Shown in pieces: positions 32,404 to 41,148 of a stretch of DNA of 53,140 nucleotides. The translations under genes and the position numbers were made by a program. Each line of letters starts with the position of its first letter. The stretch's first letter is position 1. The DNA is from an uncultured Clostridia bacterium. Its GTDB lineage: Bacteria; Bacillota; Clostridia; Christensenellales; CAG-917. A model generated the notes under the pieces. It saw nothing but the letters and a program-made list of their open reading frames with translations. It had not been told where the DNA came from and made no database searches. The stretch lies in assembly GCA_947382865.1 (NCBI GenBank), contig CANDBF010000006.1:1-53140 (forward strand), written 5' to 3'.

Positions 32404-32886
32404 ATGGAAATATTCAAATTCGCAAGCGATTTGCCTTATCCCGAAATAGAGGTTTCGCAAAATATATCTCAGTCAAAGCTGTTGATGCCGAGCTATGCAG
32501 GAGCGGGCGGCGAGCTTACAGCCATACTTACGTACAGTTTTCAGAGCTATACGGGTTCCCGATACCCCGATATAGCGCGGGCTTTGAGCGGCATAGCGAG
32601 AACGGAAATGCATCATCACGAGCTGCTTGGAACGACTATCTGCAAGCTCGGAGGCTATCCCGTTATGGGAGCGCGCACGTACTGGAACGGCAGCTTCGTA
32701 AACTATACCCTCGACCCCAGAAAATATCTGCAACAGAATATAATGGCGGAAGAGGCGGCGATTATGAATTACGAGCGCACTATTCTAAATCTCAACGAGG
32801 AGAGCGTAAAAATGCTGTTGGAGCGCATAATTTTGGACGAGGAAATCCATATAAATATATTCAAAGAACTGCTCAAAATTTTGTGA
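32404..32886 (+). CDS. Ferritin-like di-iron protein
   Basis: A 160-residue four-helix-bundle protein of the ferritin-like superfamily. Candidate metal ligands are Glu37 (GGELTAIL), Glu68 and His71 (RTEMHHHE), Glu116-117 (MAEEAAIMNYE) and Glu146 and His149 (LDEEIHI), the E...ExxH...E...ExxH pattern of di-iron carboxylate proteins. Unlike rubrerythrin it has no rubredoxin domain. Likely roles are peroxide or oxygen detoxification or a manganese-catalase/CotJC-like function; the sequence does not decide. GGAGG precedes ATG. It is a lone plus-strand gene, divergent from secG. Confidence 0.8.
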   Translation: MEIFKFASDLPYPEIEVSQNISQSKLLMPSYAGAGGELTAILTYSFQSYTGSRYPDIARALSGIARTEMHHHELLGTTICKLGGYPVMGARTYWNGSFVNYTLDPRKYLQQNIMAEEAAIMNYERTILNLNEESVKMLLERIILDEEIHINIFKELLKIL

Positions 32887-32924
32887 CTTATCCGAAATAA
32901 CAACAAAAACCGCTTTTAAGCTAT

Positions 32925-32951
32925 GAAATAGACGTTGTAAACGTCTATTTC
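32925..32951. terminator. Hairpin at the convergent ferritin-like/ywlE junction
   Basis: GAAATAGACGTT (32925-32936), loop gta, AACGTCTATTTC (32940-32951) is a perfect 12-bp stem. It includes the ywlE stop codon. T tracts are weak, so termination is probable but not certain. Confidence 0.6.
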
Positions 32952-33379
32952 GTGATATAAGCGTAGATTTCAGGGACGGCTACCAATATCTCCCGATACG
33001 TACTTTCATATGCGGCGATTCCTTTCCCGTACGGGTCCTCCAAATCCTTTCCGCATATGTCCGCAAGCGAGGCGACATTTGGCTCTTCGCCGTATTCTCT
33101 TTTTATAAACTCAACGTGCTCCTGCTCGGCGCAGATTATGACGTCTGCGCTTTGCACGGTCTGCCTGTCACAAAAATTCGATATATGCTCCGAATAAGGC
33201 ACTCCGTGCTTATCTAAAACCTCCGCGGCATACTCGGATATCGGCTTTTTATGCCGCATAACGCCCGCCGATAAGACCGTCATATCCGCGGCTCCGATAT
33301 AGGCGAGATAATTCTCAAACATAAATTTCATCATCGGACTGCGGCAGGTATTGCCCGTGCATACGAACAGCACTCTCAT
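32945..33379 (-). CDS. ywlE: Protein-arginine phosphatase (YwlE-like LMW phosphatase)
   Basis: A 144-residue low-molecular-weight phosphatase. The P-loop is CTGNTCRSP (residues 7-15), and the catalytic Asp is in EDPYGKG. Thr11 in the loop is the residue that in Bacillus YwlE selects phosphoarginine, where tyrosine phosphatases usually have Ile. GGAAAGAG precedes ATG, and the start overlaps the end of the Sua5-type gene by 4 nt (ATGA), matching the ywlC-ywlE linkage of Bacillus. No McsB kinase gene is in the window. Confidence 0.9.
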   Translation of the reverse strand: MRVLFVCTGNTCRSPMMKFMFENYLAYIGAADMTVLSAGVMRHKKPISEYAAEVLDKHGVPYSEHISNFCDRQTVQSADVIICAEQEHVEFIKREYGEEPNVASLADICGKDLEDPYGKGIAAYESTYREILVAVPEIYAYITK

Positions 33380-34359
33380 ACGCTCTTTCCGCCCGCGGCT
33401 TTGGTCACGCGGTTCATAACCGACTGTTCCAGCCCTTCGCCGTGCAATTCCTCGATAATGATGTATCCGTATTTTTTTTCGGCGTCGTGCAAAGCCTTGT
33501 AGATATTGCGCGTATAGTCCTCCGCCGTTATCCCAAGCGAAATTTGCTCCCGCTCCGAAACCTTATCTCTGTAAATATCGCGCGCTACGATGACGGGGTT
33601 TTTCCCCTGCGCCGCCGCTTTATCGTATTCCGCCACCGCGCTGTCGATATTCTTCGCGCTGACCGTATCGACCACGGGCGCATAGTGCGTATATTTCATT
33701 CCGGGGGCTTTTGCAATCTTTATGACTCTGCCGTTTTCGCTCACCTCTCCGACAATACCGAGAAGCATCTCTGCGGTTATCGCGCCAGGGCGAAGTATCG
33801 TCGGGATATCGCACGTAAGATCGAGAACGGTGCTTTCTATTCCCACGGAGCACTCGCCGCCGTCCAGTATAAGCGGAATTTCGCCCGCCAAATCCTCGTA
33901 CACGTGCTCGGCGGTCGTCGGAGAAATATGCTTCGAGCGGTTTGCCGACGGAGCGGCAAGCGGAAACGATTTTGAAATAAGCTCTCTGGCATATTTGTTA
34001 TCTGGCATACGCACGCCGACCGTATCCCCTCCCGCAGTAACCTCGCATGGAATTTTATCGCTTTTTTTAAGTATAACCGTGAGAGGTCCCGGCATAAATC
34101 TTTCTGCCAGCTTATAAAATCCGTCGGGAATGTCGACGGCGATATTCTTTATCTCGTCTATCTCGGAAATATGTACGATAAGAGGATTATCCTGCGGTCT
34201 TCCCTTAGCCTTGAAAATCTTAGCAACCGCTTGACCGTCGAAAGCGTTGGCGCCCAGTCCGTATACGGTTTCCGTCGGAAATACAACAAGCTCGCCGCGC
34301 TTTATAAGCGCGGCGGCTTCCAAAATAGCTGTATCGGCTTTTTTAATAAAAGTTTGCAT
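33376..34359 (-). CDS. sua5: Threonylcarbamoyl-AMP synthase (Sua5/YwlC)
   Basis: A 327-residue enzyme that makes threonylcarbamoyl-AMP for t6A37 in ANN-decoding tRNAs. The YrdC domain (residues 1-200) shows VFPTETVYGLGANAFD, KAKGRPQDNPLIVHI, PLAAPSANRSKHISPT and GIESTVLDL; a linker and the C-terminal Sua5 domain (about 215-320, beginning APGMKYTHYAPV) complete the long form. The start is 2 nt after the upstream lipoprotein gene and probably translationally coupled. Confidence 0.95.
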   Translation of the reverse strand: MQTFIKKADTAILEAAALIKRGELVVFPTETVYGLGANAFDGQAVAKIFKAKGRPQDNPLIVHISEIDEIKNIAVDIPDGFYKLAERFMPGPLTVILKKSDKIPCEVTAGGDTVGVRMPDNKYARELISKSFPLAAPSANRSKHISPTTAEHVYEDLAGEIPLILDGGECSVGIESTVLDLTCDIPTILRPGAITAEMLLGIVGEVSENGRVIKIAKAPGMKYTHYAPVVDTVSAKNIDSAVAEYDKAAAQGKNPVIVARDIYRDKVSEREQISLGITAEDYTRNIYKALHDAEKKYGYIIIEELHGEGLEQSVMNRVTKAAGGKSV

Positions 34360-34361
34360 TG

Positions 34362-36263
34362 TCAGACAAGCCTGTACACCGAGTACACGGTGTTGTTTCT
34401 ATCGCCGATTTTTTCAAATACGAACACGTCGCTCGGCGAATTGCCGGGGGCGTACAGCAAACTGCCGCCCGCCATTTTAGCCTCTATAATAACGTTTTTG
34501 TCCACGTTGGGATTGAAGTTCTTGACGCCGTAATAATAAGTTCCCTCTATCTTCTCCCAATACATATAGCAGCCTATTTTGTAAATAAGAGTGTTGACGG
34601 GATTTGTCGCCGCCTGATCCTTGCTTGTGGAGGCAATGTCCGCGAGCGGCTTGGAGCCGTCGGACAGTCTTTCAATCTCCTTGCCGTCCACGCCTATCAT
34701 AAACAATTCCTCCACATTGTCGCCGTTATAACGCGACCCCACCGTATACGCTCCGCGGAAAGCGGACAGAGAGGTATATTTGAATTCGATGACTTCCTTT
34801 CCGTAAACATTGAACGCTCCGAACAGAGTATCATTCTTATCGTTTGGGTCGGTTATAGCCGCAACAATCATATTGTTTGAAAGCTCCTGACGCAAAACGG
34901 TGGAACGCTCGTTGAAGCCGACCTGTTTGCCGCTTCCGTCGTATATATTGACCTGACTGGGCGAAAACGGGATATAATAATAGCCGTCAACGTTGGACAT
35001 AATGAGGTCGTAATATCCGACCTTATCCTTTTTCTGGTCCTTTATACTGATGCCGTAATTGCCCGTAAGCGACATAACGATATTCATATCGCTATCCAGT
35101 ATAAACTGGTCGTAATACGCCTTTTTATCCTCTTCTATTGACAGACCGTAAGCGACGTAGGTGAAGCCCTTGTTGAGATATGATTTTGTGTCTATTCCGT
35201 TTCGAGAGGAGTCGTAGTAGGAATTTGACATATTGTAAAACACCTTATCTGCATTTGCCGTATAATCCGCAATGGCGTCGTTATCGGGGGTGTAAATATA
35301 TCGGGACATCTTGAAATAATCCTTTTCCGCCTCGTCGTAATACATATAATCGGAGTTTTTATCCACAGTCCATTCCTCGTGGATAAAGAATTTTCCGTTG
35401 CCTATATACGTAATCTCGCATTCGTAGTCGTCCTGCCCCATATCCACGAATTTTCCGTTCGCCGTTCCGCTCATACTCTGCGGATTGCCGTTTGCCGTCG
35501 CGGGGATGAGATAGATGCAGTCTCCCACAGAATTTCCCACGACCGTCACGTATTTGCCGTCAAAGCCGCTGACCTTATCGAGCGCGTTGCTGTTGTTCGC
35601 CACTCTGCAAACCAGCTCTCCGCCGTTTTGCGTGGGACGGTAAACGGAAGTAAACTCGGGCGCGCCGCTTCTGTCATAGGCATAGTGCACCGCAATCAGT
35701 CCGCTGTCGAGAATTTTTATCATACTGTCGATATTCACGGAGTCGGTCGCATCCTTGAAATGCGTTCTCGAAAGCACCGTCTTGCCATTAAAATCGAAGG
35801 CTCCGAGCGTGTTGTCGTTGAATCTGCAAACGATAAGCCCGTCCTTTACACGCAACGCCGATATACCGAGAGAAACGGGGAAAAGCATCCCATTCATAAG
35901 ACCCGTGTAATACTCTTTATCGTCTCCGCATTTAACCACCGACAACGTCCCCGACGACGTATGCTTGACGATAAACGCGTCCGCCGATTTGACGTAGCCT
36001 ACGTCGCTGTAAAGGGACGTTGGTTTATTCTTTTCGGAAGTCGTCGATTTTCTGGAATCGAGATAGATTTCCCAGCCTGTCGGAAGCGTAAATTCCAGCT
36101 TCGACGACGTAAATTCGGCGTCGCTATTCTCTGCCTTGAATATATCGCCCAAAGTATAGCCCTTGTCCTTATTGCAAGCAAAAAGCAATGCGGACGAGGC
36201 GAGCAATATTGCGGCGACCGCTACGGTCGCGACGATTTTTGCAATGAATTTCTTACCTTTCAT
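34362..36263 (-). CDS. Large surface lipoprotein of unknown function
   Basis: A 633-residue predicted lipoprotein. It begins MKGKKFIAKIVATVAVAAIL and reaches a lipobox with Cys30 (SALLFAC), so the mature protein should be lipid-anchored outside the cell. The rest is beta-rich and Tyr/Asp/Asn-rich, with repeated two-strand units resembling a propeller, and one stretch like a WG repeat (FGAFNVYGKEVIEFKYTSL). No enzymatic motif was found. ATG 36263 overlaps the recO stop as ATGA and has GGAG upstream; the open frame extends further 5' but inside recO. Its place in a housekeeping operon may simply be co-transcription. Confidence 0.8.
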   Translation of the reverse strand: MKGKKFIAKIVATVAVAAILLASSALLFACNKDKGYTLGDIFKAENSDAEFTSSKLEFTLPTGWEIYLDSRKSTTSEKNKPTSLYSDVGYVKSADAFIVKHTSSGTLSVVKCGDDKEYYTGLMNGMLFPVSLGISALRVKDGLIVCRFNDNTLGAFDFNGKTVLSRTHFKDATDSVNIDSMIKILDSGLIAVHYAYDRSGAPEFTSVYRPTQNGGELVCRVANNSNALDKVSGFDGKYVTVVGNSVGDCIYLIPATANGNPQSMSGTANGKFVDMGQDDYECEITYIGNGKFFIHEEWTVDKNSDYMYYDEAEKDYFKMSRYIYTPDNDAIADYTANADKVFYNMSNSYYDSSRNGIDTKSYLNKGFTYVAYGLSIEEDKKAYYDQFILDSDMNIVMSLTGNYGISIKDQKKDKVGYYDLIMSNVDGYYYIPFSPSQVNIYDGSGKQVGFNERSTVLRQELSNNMIVAAITDPNDKNDTLFGAFNVYGKEVIEFKYTSLSAFRGAYTVGSRYNGDNVEELFMIGVDGKEIERLSDGSKPLADIASTSKDQAATNPVNTLIYKIGCYMYWEKIEGTYYYGVKNFNPNVDKNVIIEAKMAGGSLLYAPGNSPSDVFVFEKIGDRNNTVYSVYRLV

Positions 36264-36964
36264 ATGCTCTCCGTGAAATAGTGCGCGCCTATGCGTACAC
36301 CAAGCATTTGATATACAAGATTTGAAAGCAGAATATTTGCCTTCTGCCTGAGCGCGTGCGGGACTTCGTCTGCTGCTCCGCTCAAATACGCCCTTGTCAT
36401 AGAGTCTATCGGAATATCCGTCATTGCTTTGCAATGGCGGCAGACTATTCCGTCTCTGTCGCTGAAATACGCATCTTCCTCCAAATCGCATTTACAGACG
36501 TTGCAATGCGCAAAATCGAGAGAAAGACCGTTTAGGCTTATTACGTCTTTCAAAAAAGAGGTAATGACGCAGTCCGCTTCCTTATCGCCGTACGCCAAAT
36601 CGGACAGCGCGGAAAGAGACCTTGAAAGCAGCAACGGCTGCGGCTCCTTAGTGAGCCTTTCAAGCGATTCAAGTATCATACATGCTGCATAATATTTCTC
36701 TATATCCGCGGTGACTGCCGAAAAGGCTTCTATCTGATTGCACTCGGTAATCACGTATCTGCCGCCGCTCCCCTGCAAGACGTATTCTCCGAAATTGAAG
36801 GGCTCGGCGGAATATCTCAGCTTCGCCTTGGGTTTTAGACATCCTCTCGCGGTAGCCGTGATTCTTCCGTACTCAACGCTGATAAGAGTGACTATCATAT
36901 CACTCTCCTTGTAGGGTACTGCCCTTGTGGCTATTGCCTTTACCTTTATCGCGGTCGCTTGCAT
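36260..36964 (-). CDS. recO: DNA repair protein RecO
   Basis: A 234-residue RecFOR-pathway protein. An N-terminal OB fold (AIKVKAIATRAVPYKESDMI, GRITATARGCLKPKAKL) is followed by a helical domain with a zinc site CNVCKC...CRHC. The start at ATG 36964 is chosen over 37045 because it gives the usual RecO N-terminus and lies just after yqzL; its ribosome site (GAGAG) is modest. Order era-yqzL-recO is the standard one in Bacillota. Confidence 0.94.
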   Translation of the reverse strand: MQATAIKVKAIATRAVPYKESDMIVTLISVEYGRITATARGCLKPKAKLRYSAEPFNFGEYVLQGSGGRYVITECNQIEAFSAVTADIEKYYAACMILESLERLTKEPQPLLLSRSLSALSDLAYGDKEADCVITSFLKDVISLNGLSLDFAHCNVCKCDLEEDAYFSDRDGIVCRHCKAMTDIPIDSMTRAYLSGAADEVPHALRQKANILLSNLVYQMLGVRIGAHYFTESI

Positions 36965-36987
36965 ACTCTCAACGCAAGCCGCCTGAG

Positions 36988-37131
36988 TTACCTGCGGTCT
37001 GCGTCCTCTTTGCTTTCCTTCATAGAACGGTACATCGAGTACCACTCCACGTCGCCCGTCTTTTCAAACATTTTCCAAAGGTCTTTGTCTGTCATACGCT
37101 TAGAATGCGCAGTAGGGCGAATTTTATTCAT
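36988..37131 (-). CDS. yqzL: YqzL-like small protein
   Basis: A 47-residue gene between era and recO, easily missed because of its size. ATG at 37131, TAA at 36988-36990, with GGAG 4 nt before the start. The encoded DLWKMFEKTGDVEWYSMYRS resembles the LWK.F..TG....YL.F core of B. subtilis YqzL, which occupies exactly this position. Function is unknown. Both position and sequence support it. Confidence 0.82.
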   Translation of the reverse strand: MNKIRPTAHSKRMTDKDLWKMFEKTGDVEWYSMYRSMKESKEDADRR

Positions 37132-37158
37132 ATTCTCCTGTTGACTTAATCTGCGTTT

Positions 37159-38070
37159 TCAGTCCTTTTTCAGAGCTTTAAGGTCATAGCCCAGCTCCTT
37201 CATAAGATACTCGCTGTCTCTCCACTCGTCCTTGACGCGCACGTACAGAGTGAGAAAAACCTTTTCGCCTACGAGCTGTTCCAGATCCTTTCTCGCCTGC
37301 GTGGCTATCTTTTTGAGCATTTCTCCGCCCTTTCCTATGACTATCGCCTTGTGCGACTGCTTTTCGCACACTATATCGGCGTCTATATCGCAGATAGGCT
37401 GATTTTCCCTTTCCTCGAATTTGTTTATGCTCACGCCTATTCCGTACGGCACTTCTTTGTCAAGAAGATACAATGCCTTTTCTCTTATAATCTCCGTTGC
37501 CATAAATCGCATAGAGGACTGCGTATACTCATCCTGCGGATACATAGGCGCACCCACTGGAAGCAACTCTTTAAGCTGTGCCATAAGCGGTTCCAGATTT
37601 TCGCCTTTCTTTGCGGATATCGGAACGATTGCCTCTATCCCCTCTATGCCGTTGAGCTTTTGCAGAGTCATAAACAGCGTCTCTCTAGTGACCGCGTCCT
37701 GCTTGTTGAGAGCGACCGCTACGGGGACTTTTTTGGCATTCTTTTCAAGAAATTCGTAATCCTCGGCGGACATTCCGCGGCTCGCGTCTATGACGTACAC
37801 AACTCCGTCCACGTCTTTGAGTCCGCTCTCCACAGCCTGCATCATATACTCGCCCAAATGATTTCTCGCCTTGTGTATGCCGGGGGTGTCTATAAGCACC
37901 ATCTGAAAGTCCTCGCCGTTGATTATGCCGAGCAGTTTATTTCGAGTGGTCTGCGGTCTCCACGACACTATGGACACCTTTTCGCCTACAAGCGCGTTGG
38001 TGAGCGTGGATTTGCCCGCGTTTGCGAGACCCGCTATACATATAAAGCCTGATTTGAAATTTTCGTACAT
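37159..38070 (-). CDS. era: GTPase Era
   Basis: A 303-residue ribosome-assembly GTPase binding 16S rRNA 3' end. G1 is GLANAGKST (usually GRPNVGKS, a slight departure), G3 is DTPGIHKARN, G4 is ALNKQDAV and G5 PISAKKGENL. The C-terminal KH domain includes IVIGKGGEMLKKIATQAR and FLTLYVRVKDEWRD. A GAAGGA site precedes ATG. It follows ybeY directly; dgkA and cdd, which usually stand between ybeY and era in Bacillus, are absent. Confidence 0.96.
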   Translation of the reverse strand: MYENFKSGFICIAGLANAGKSTLTNALVGEKVSIVSWRPQTTRNKLLGIINGEDFQMVLIDTPGIHKARNHLGEYMMQAVESGLKDVDGVVYVIDASRGMSAEDYEFLEKNAKKVPVAVALNKQDAVTRETLFMTLQKLNGIEGIEAIVPISAKKGENLEPLMAQLKELLPVGAPMYPQDEYTQSSMRFMATEIIREKALYLLDKEVPYGIGVSINKFEERENQPICDIDADIVCEKQSHKAIVIGKGGEMLKKIATQARKDLEQLVGEKVFLTLYVRVKDEWRDSEYLMKELGYDLKALKKD

Positions 38071-38141
38071 TATATTCCTTCGTATTTGCCGTAAATCCTT
38101 ATTATCTTTCGTTTACGTCCTTATTTTATCCTTTATTCCGC

Positions 38142-38603
38142 TTACAGCTTCGCCCTTTTCATAATGCTTCTTTGAAGCGCGGTCATAATCTCCTCGTCAG
38201 CGCTCTCGATATGGTCGTAGCCGAGCAGGTGCAGCAGCCCGTGACATGAGAGGAAGCCCAGCTCTCTCACATAAGAATGTTCAAATTCCTCCGCCTGCCG
38301 CTTAGCCCTTTCCCTGCATATCATAATCGAGCCCAGCAACACTCGCTTTCCGTCGTAATCGCAGTCGGAAAAATTCTCCTCTTTTACGGGCGGTGATAGC
38401 TTGTCGAAGCACGGAAAGCTGAGCACGTCCGTGACCCTGTCTATCCCCCGCGTTCGGTTATTCAGCGCGCGTATAGATTCTCCGTCAGACACGCTCAGAT
38501 CAACGACGAAAAAATCCTCCTGTCCAAGCTCGGCAAAGCAAGCTCTTGCCACCCTGCGTATAAGGGATTTTTCCGCAAATGAAGCTCCGCTTATCCGTAT
38601 CAT
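38142..38603 (-). CDS. ybeY: Endoribonuclease YbeY
   Basis: A 153-residue zinc-dependent RNase for 16S rRNA maturation. The zinc motif is HGLLHLLGYDH, and RALNNRTRGIDRVTDVLSF precedes it. ATG 38603 overlaps the pgpH stop region closely (2 nt apart); a longer frame would run into pgpH. No strong ribosome site, so translation is probably coupled to pgpH. Confidence 0.93.
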   Translation of the reverse strand: MIRISGASFAEKSLIRRVARACFAELGQEDFFVVDLSVSDGESIRALNNRTRGIDRVTDVLSFPCFDKLSPPVKEENFSDCDYDGKRVLLGSIMICRERAKRQAEEFEHSYVRELGFLSCHGLLHLLGYDHIESADEEIMTALQRSIMKRAKL

Positions 38604-38605
38604 AA

Positions 38606-40090
38606 TCAGCCGCGCGCGCTGCGCTTTTTCTTGTCGTAGTCGATACGTCCGTGGTGGATGGACGCAAGCGATTCCATAACCGTCTTTTTGATTATCGCGA
38701 TATCGCCTAGGGTTATGGGGCACTCGTCGAACTGCTTCAAGCTCACCTTAGCGTCGACAAGCATATCTATGCGCTTCTCGTACGCGTCCCTCGTCTCGGG
38801 AATGTAGGAACGGATCGCCGCTTCGACGGTATCGCAAATCATAATAATAGCTGCGATTTTGGTCTGCGGCTTGGGTCCCGCATAGGTATAGTTGTCCTGC
38901 GCGAGGTTGCCCTCCTCCTTTAAGTTGAGCGCCTTGTTGAAGAAGTAGCTTACGGGCGCGGTGCCGTGGTGCTGTCTGCAAATATCCACTATTTCGGAGG
39001 GCAGACGGTTCTGCTTTGCGAGTATTTCGCCAAAGAGCGTATGCGAGGTTATCATACTCACGCTGACCTCGGGGATAAGCTCGTCGTGCGGATTGTAATC
39101 GGACTGATTTTCGCTGAAATACAGCGGAGCTTTGAGCTTGCCTATATCGTGATAATATGCCGCGCATCTTGCGAGGTTGGGGTTTTCGCCTATCGCGGAC
39201 GCGCACGCCTCGGCAAGAGTGCCTACGACCAGAGAATGGTTGAACGTGCCGGGGGCCTCGCTCGCAAGCCTCTTCAAAAGCGGATTGGACAGATTGCAAA
39301 GCTCGCTCAGTCTGAAATCGTCCGCAATATTGAACGTTCCCTCGAACAGCACCACAAACGGCATAAACAAAAGAGCCGCCACGACGTCCGCGCCGTAGGA
39401 GTACAGCACCTTCCACAGTATTTCAATCGTAACGTCGCCCATTGCTATCGACGTCATTATGACGAGCGGCTGAACCGCAAGCGGCACGAGTATCGCGACG
39501 AGCAGAAATTTGAACCGCGTATAATGCTTTCTCGCAAAAAACGCGACGACGCACGCGCTTAAAGCGTTGCAAATAACGCCCGAAGCGACAAGCGCCATAT
39601 CGTATCCCTTTATTCCGCTTGAAAACAAAAACGATATTGCGATGAGCACGCCCGTAACCGCCACCGTGAGCATCGAGGAGCGTACGTCCATAATTTCCAG
39701 CACAACCAGCGCCGCAAAGGCTATCGGCATAGCGTACATATTCCAGACCGTGCTGCCCGTAATCGACAGGATTACGGAAATAGTGAGAGTCACCGCCGCT
39801 ATCCAGAAATTGCGCACGTTTTTCTCTCCGCCGAGGTGCATGCTGTAAAGGCTGAGCATAAATATCACCATCAGTATGAACGTGACGATAAAACGTCCTG
39901 CGGTGATTGCGGCAAACTCGGGAGTGAAAGCGCGCGCAAAGTCGCTCACCATAAATATCGCAAACAGCGTAATCAGCGCGGTAGACACAAAAACGCCCGA
40001 TATGCATTTGCCGAAATAGGAGAGAAAACGCTTTCTCGCCTCCTGCTTAGCTCTTTCGCTGTAAGACAAATCAGTCACATTGTCTATCAT
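38606..40090 (-). CDS. pgpH: PgpH-like HD-domain phosphodiesterase lacking the extracellular domain
   Basis: A 494-residue membrane protein of the 7TM-HD family. About seven helices (residues 25-250) are followed by an HD domain: GTFNHSLVVGTLAEACA (His285), AAYYHDIGKLKAP (His314-Asp315), TSHTLFGE and CRQHHGT. PgpH hydrolyses cyclic di-AMP and is normally about 700 residues because of an extracellular 7TMR-HDED domain near the N-terminus; that domain is absent here. Position between phoH and ybeY is the conserved one. The enzyme should still be a c-di-AMP phosphodiesterase, but the external sensing part is lost. Confidence 0.9.
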   Translation of the reverse strand: MIDNVTDLSYSERAKQEARKRFLSYFGKCISGVFVSTALITLFAIFMVSDFARAFTPEFAAITAGRFIVTFILMVIFMLSLYSMHLGGEKNVRNFWIAAVTLTISVILSITGSTVWNMYAMPIAFAALVVLEIMDVRSSMLTVAVTGVLIAISFLFSSGIKGYDMALVASGVICNALSACVVAFFARKHYTRFKFLLVAILVPLAVQPLVIMTSIAMGDVTIEILWKVLYSYGADVVAALLFMPFVVLFEGTFNIADDFRLSELCNLSNPLLKRLASEAPGTFNHSLVVGTLAEACASAIGENPNLARCAAYYHDIGKLKAPLYFSENQSDYNPHDELIPEVSVSMITSHTLFGEILAKQNRLPSEIVDICRQHHGTAPVSYFFNKALNLKEEGNLAQDNYTYAGPKPQTKIAAIIMICDTVEAAIRSYIPETRDAYEKRIDMLVDAKVSLKQFDECPITLGDIAIIKKTVMESLASIHHGRIDYDKKKRSARG

Positions 40091-40148
40091 ATCCTAATTG
40101 CGAGCCAAAAAGCTCATCTCCGTTAGATTGCGTATTTTATACCGCTTG

Positions 40149-41111
40149 TCAGCGGTTTTTATCCTCTTTTTCAAAGCGCTCGTACGCTTCTATTATCCTT
40201 GTGACAAGCTCGTGCCTTACTACGTCCTTCGCAGTGAGACGTACGATTTCTATTCCCCTTACGTCTTTGAGGACTTCGAGCGCGTGCTTCATTCCGCTGG
40301 TCACGCTCGCAGGCAGGTCTATTTGCGTAACGTCGCCCGTGACCACGACCTTGCTGTTTTCGCCCATACGGGTGAGAAACATCTTCATCTGTTCCTTCGT
40401 CGCGTTCTGCGCTTCGTCGAGTATTATGAAAGAGTTCGACAGCGTACGTCCTCTCATATACGCCAGAGGCGCGATTTCGAGTTCTCCTCTTTCCACAAGT
40501 CTGATATGCGCGTCCGCGCCCAGCATATCCTGCAATGCGTCGAACAGCGGTCTCAGATACGGGTCGACCTTTTCGTTCAGATCACCGGGGAGGAATCCCA
40601 GATTCTCGCCCGCCTCGACCGCGGGTCTTGTAAGTATGATTTTGCTCACCTTACGCTTTTTCAGCGCATAAACGGCAAGCGCGACCGCAAGATACGTCTT
40701 TCCCGTTCCCGCGGGACCCACTCCGAAAACCACGCTGTTTTTCTCTATCGCGTCGACGTATTTCCTCTGACCCAGCGTTTTGGGGGTGATAACCTTGCCG
40801 CTTGCGGTGATAGCCACGGGTCTCAATATACCGTCTATATCCACTTGCTCGCCGTCCTTCGCGCCGTCAAGAATCATTCTCAACTGGGCGGGCAGAACGG
40901 TCTGTCTGCGCGCAAGCTCTCCAAGCGCGTTCAATGCGTTCAACGCTTTGTCAACGCAGTCCTCTTCTCCTATAATTTTCACGACCCTGTCGGAAATCAA
41001 TATATCCACGCCGAACTCGCTCTTAATCGCGTTTACGTTTGCGTCAAGCTCGCCGAATACGCCGCGCAGCTCCTCGTAGTTGTCGAAATTCTTTTCCTTT
41101 GTCACCTTCAT
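40149..41111 (-). CDS. phoH: PhoH-like ATPase
   Basis: A 320-residue P-loop ATPase (PhoH/YlaK family, RNA-metabolism associated). Walker A is GPAGTGKTYLAVALA, Walker B region SFIILDEAQNATKEQ, and VVTGDVTQIDLP is a helicase-like motif. An N-terminal KH-like segment (about 1-100) is present. GGAAG precedes ATG. It sits in the conserved yqfD-phoH-pgpH order. Confidence 0.94.
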   Translation of the reverse strand: MKVTKEKNFDNYEELRGVFGELDANVNAIKSEFGVDILISDRVVKIIGEEDCVDKALNALNALGELARRQTVLPAQLRMILDGAKDGEQVDIDGILRPVAITASGKVITPKTLGQRKYVDAIEKNSVVFGVGPAGTGKTYLAVALAVYALKKRKVSKIILTRPAVEAGENLGFLPGDLNEKVDPYLRPLFDALQDMLGADAHIRLVERGELEIAPLAYMRGRTLSNSFIILDEAQNATKEQMKMFLTRMGENSKVVVTGDVTQIDLPASVTSGMKHALEVLKDVRGIEIVRLTAKDVVRHELVTRIIEAYERFEKEDKNR

Positions 41112-41148
41112 TCTTCACTTCCGATATTGCGGATATCCGCTTATGTAC

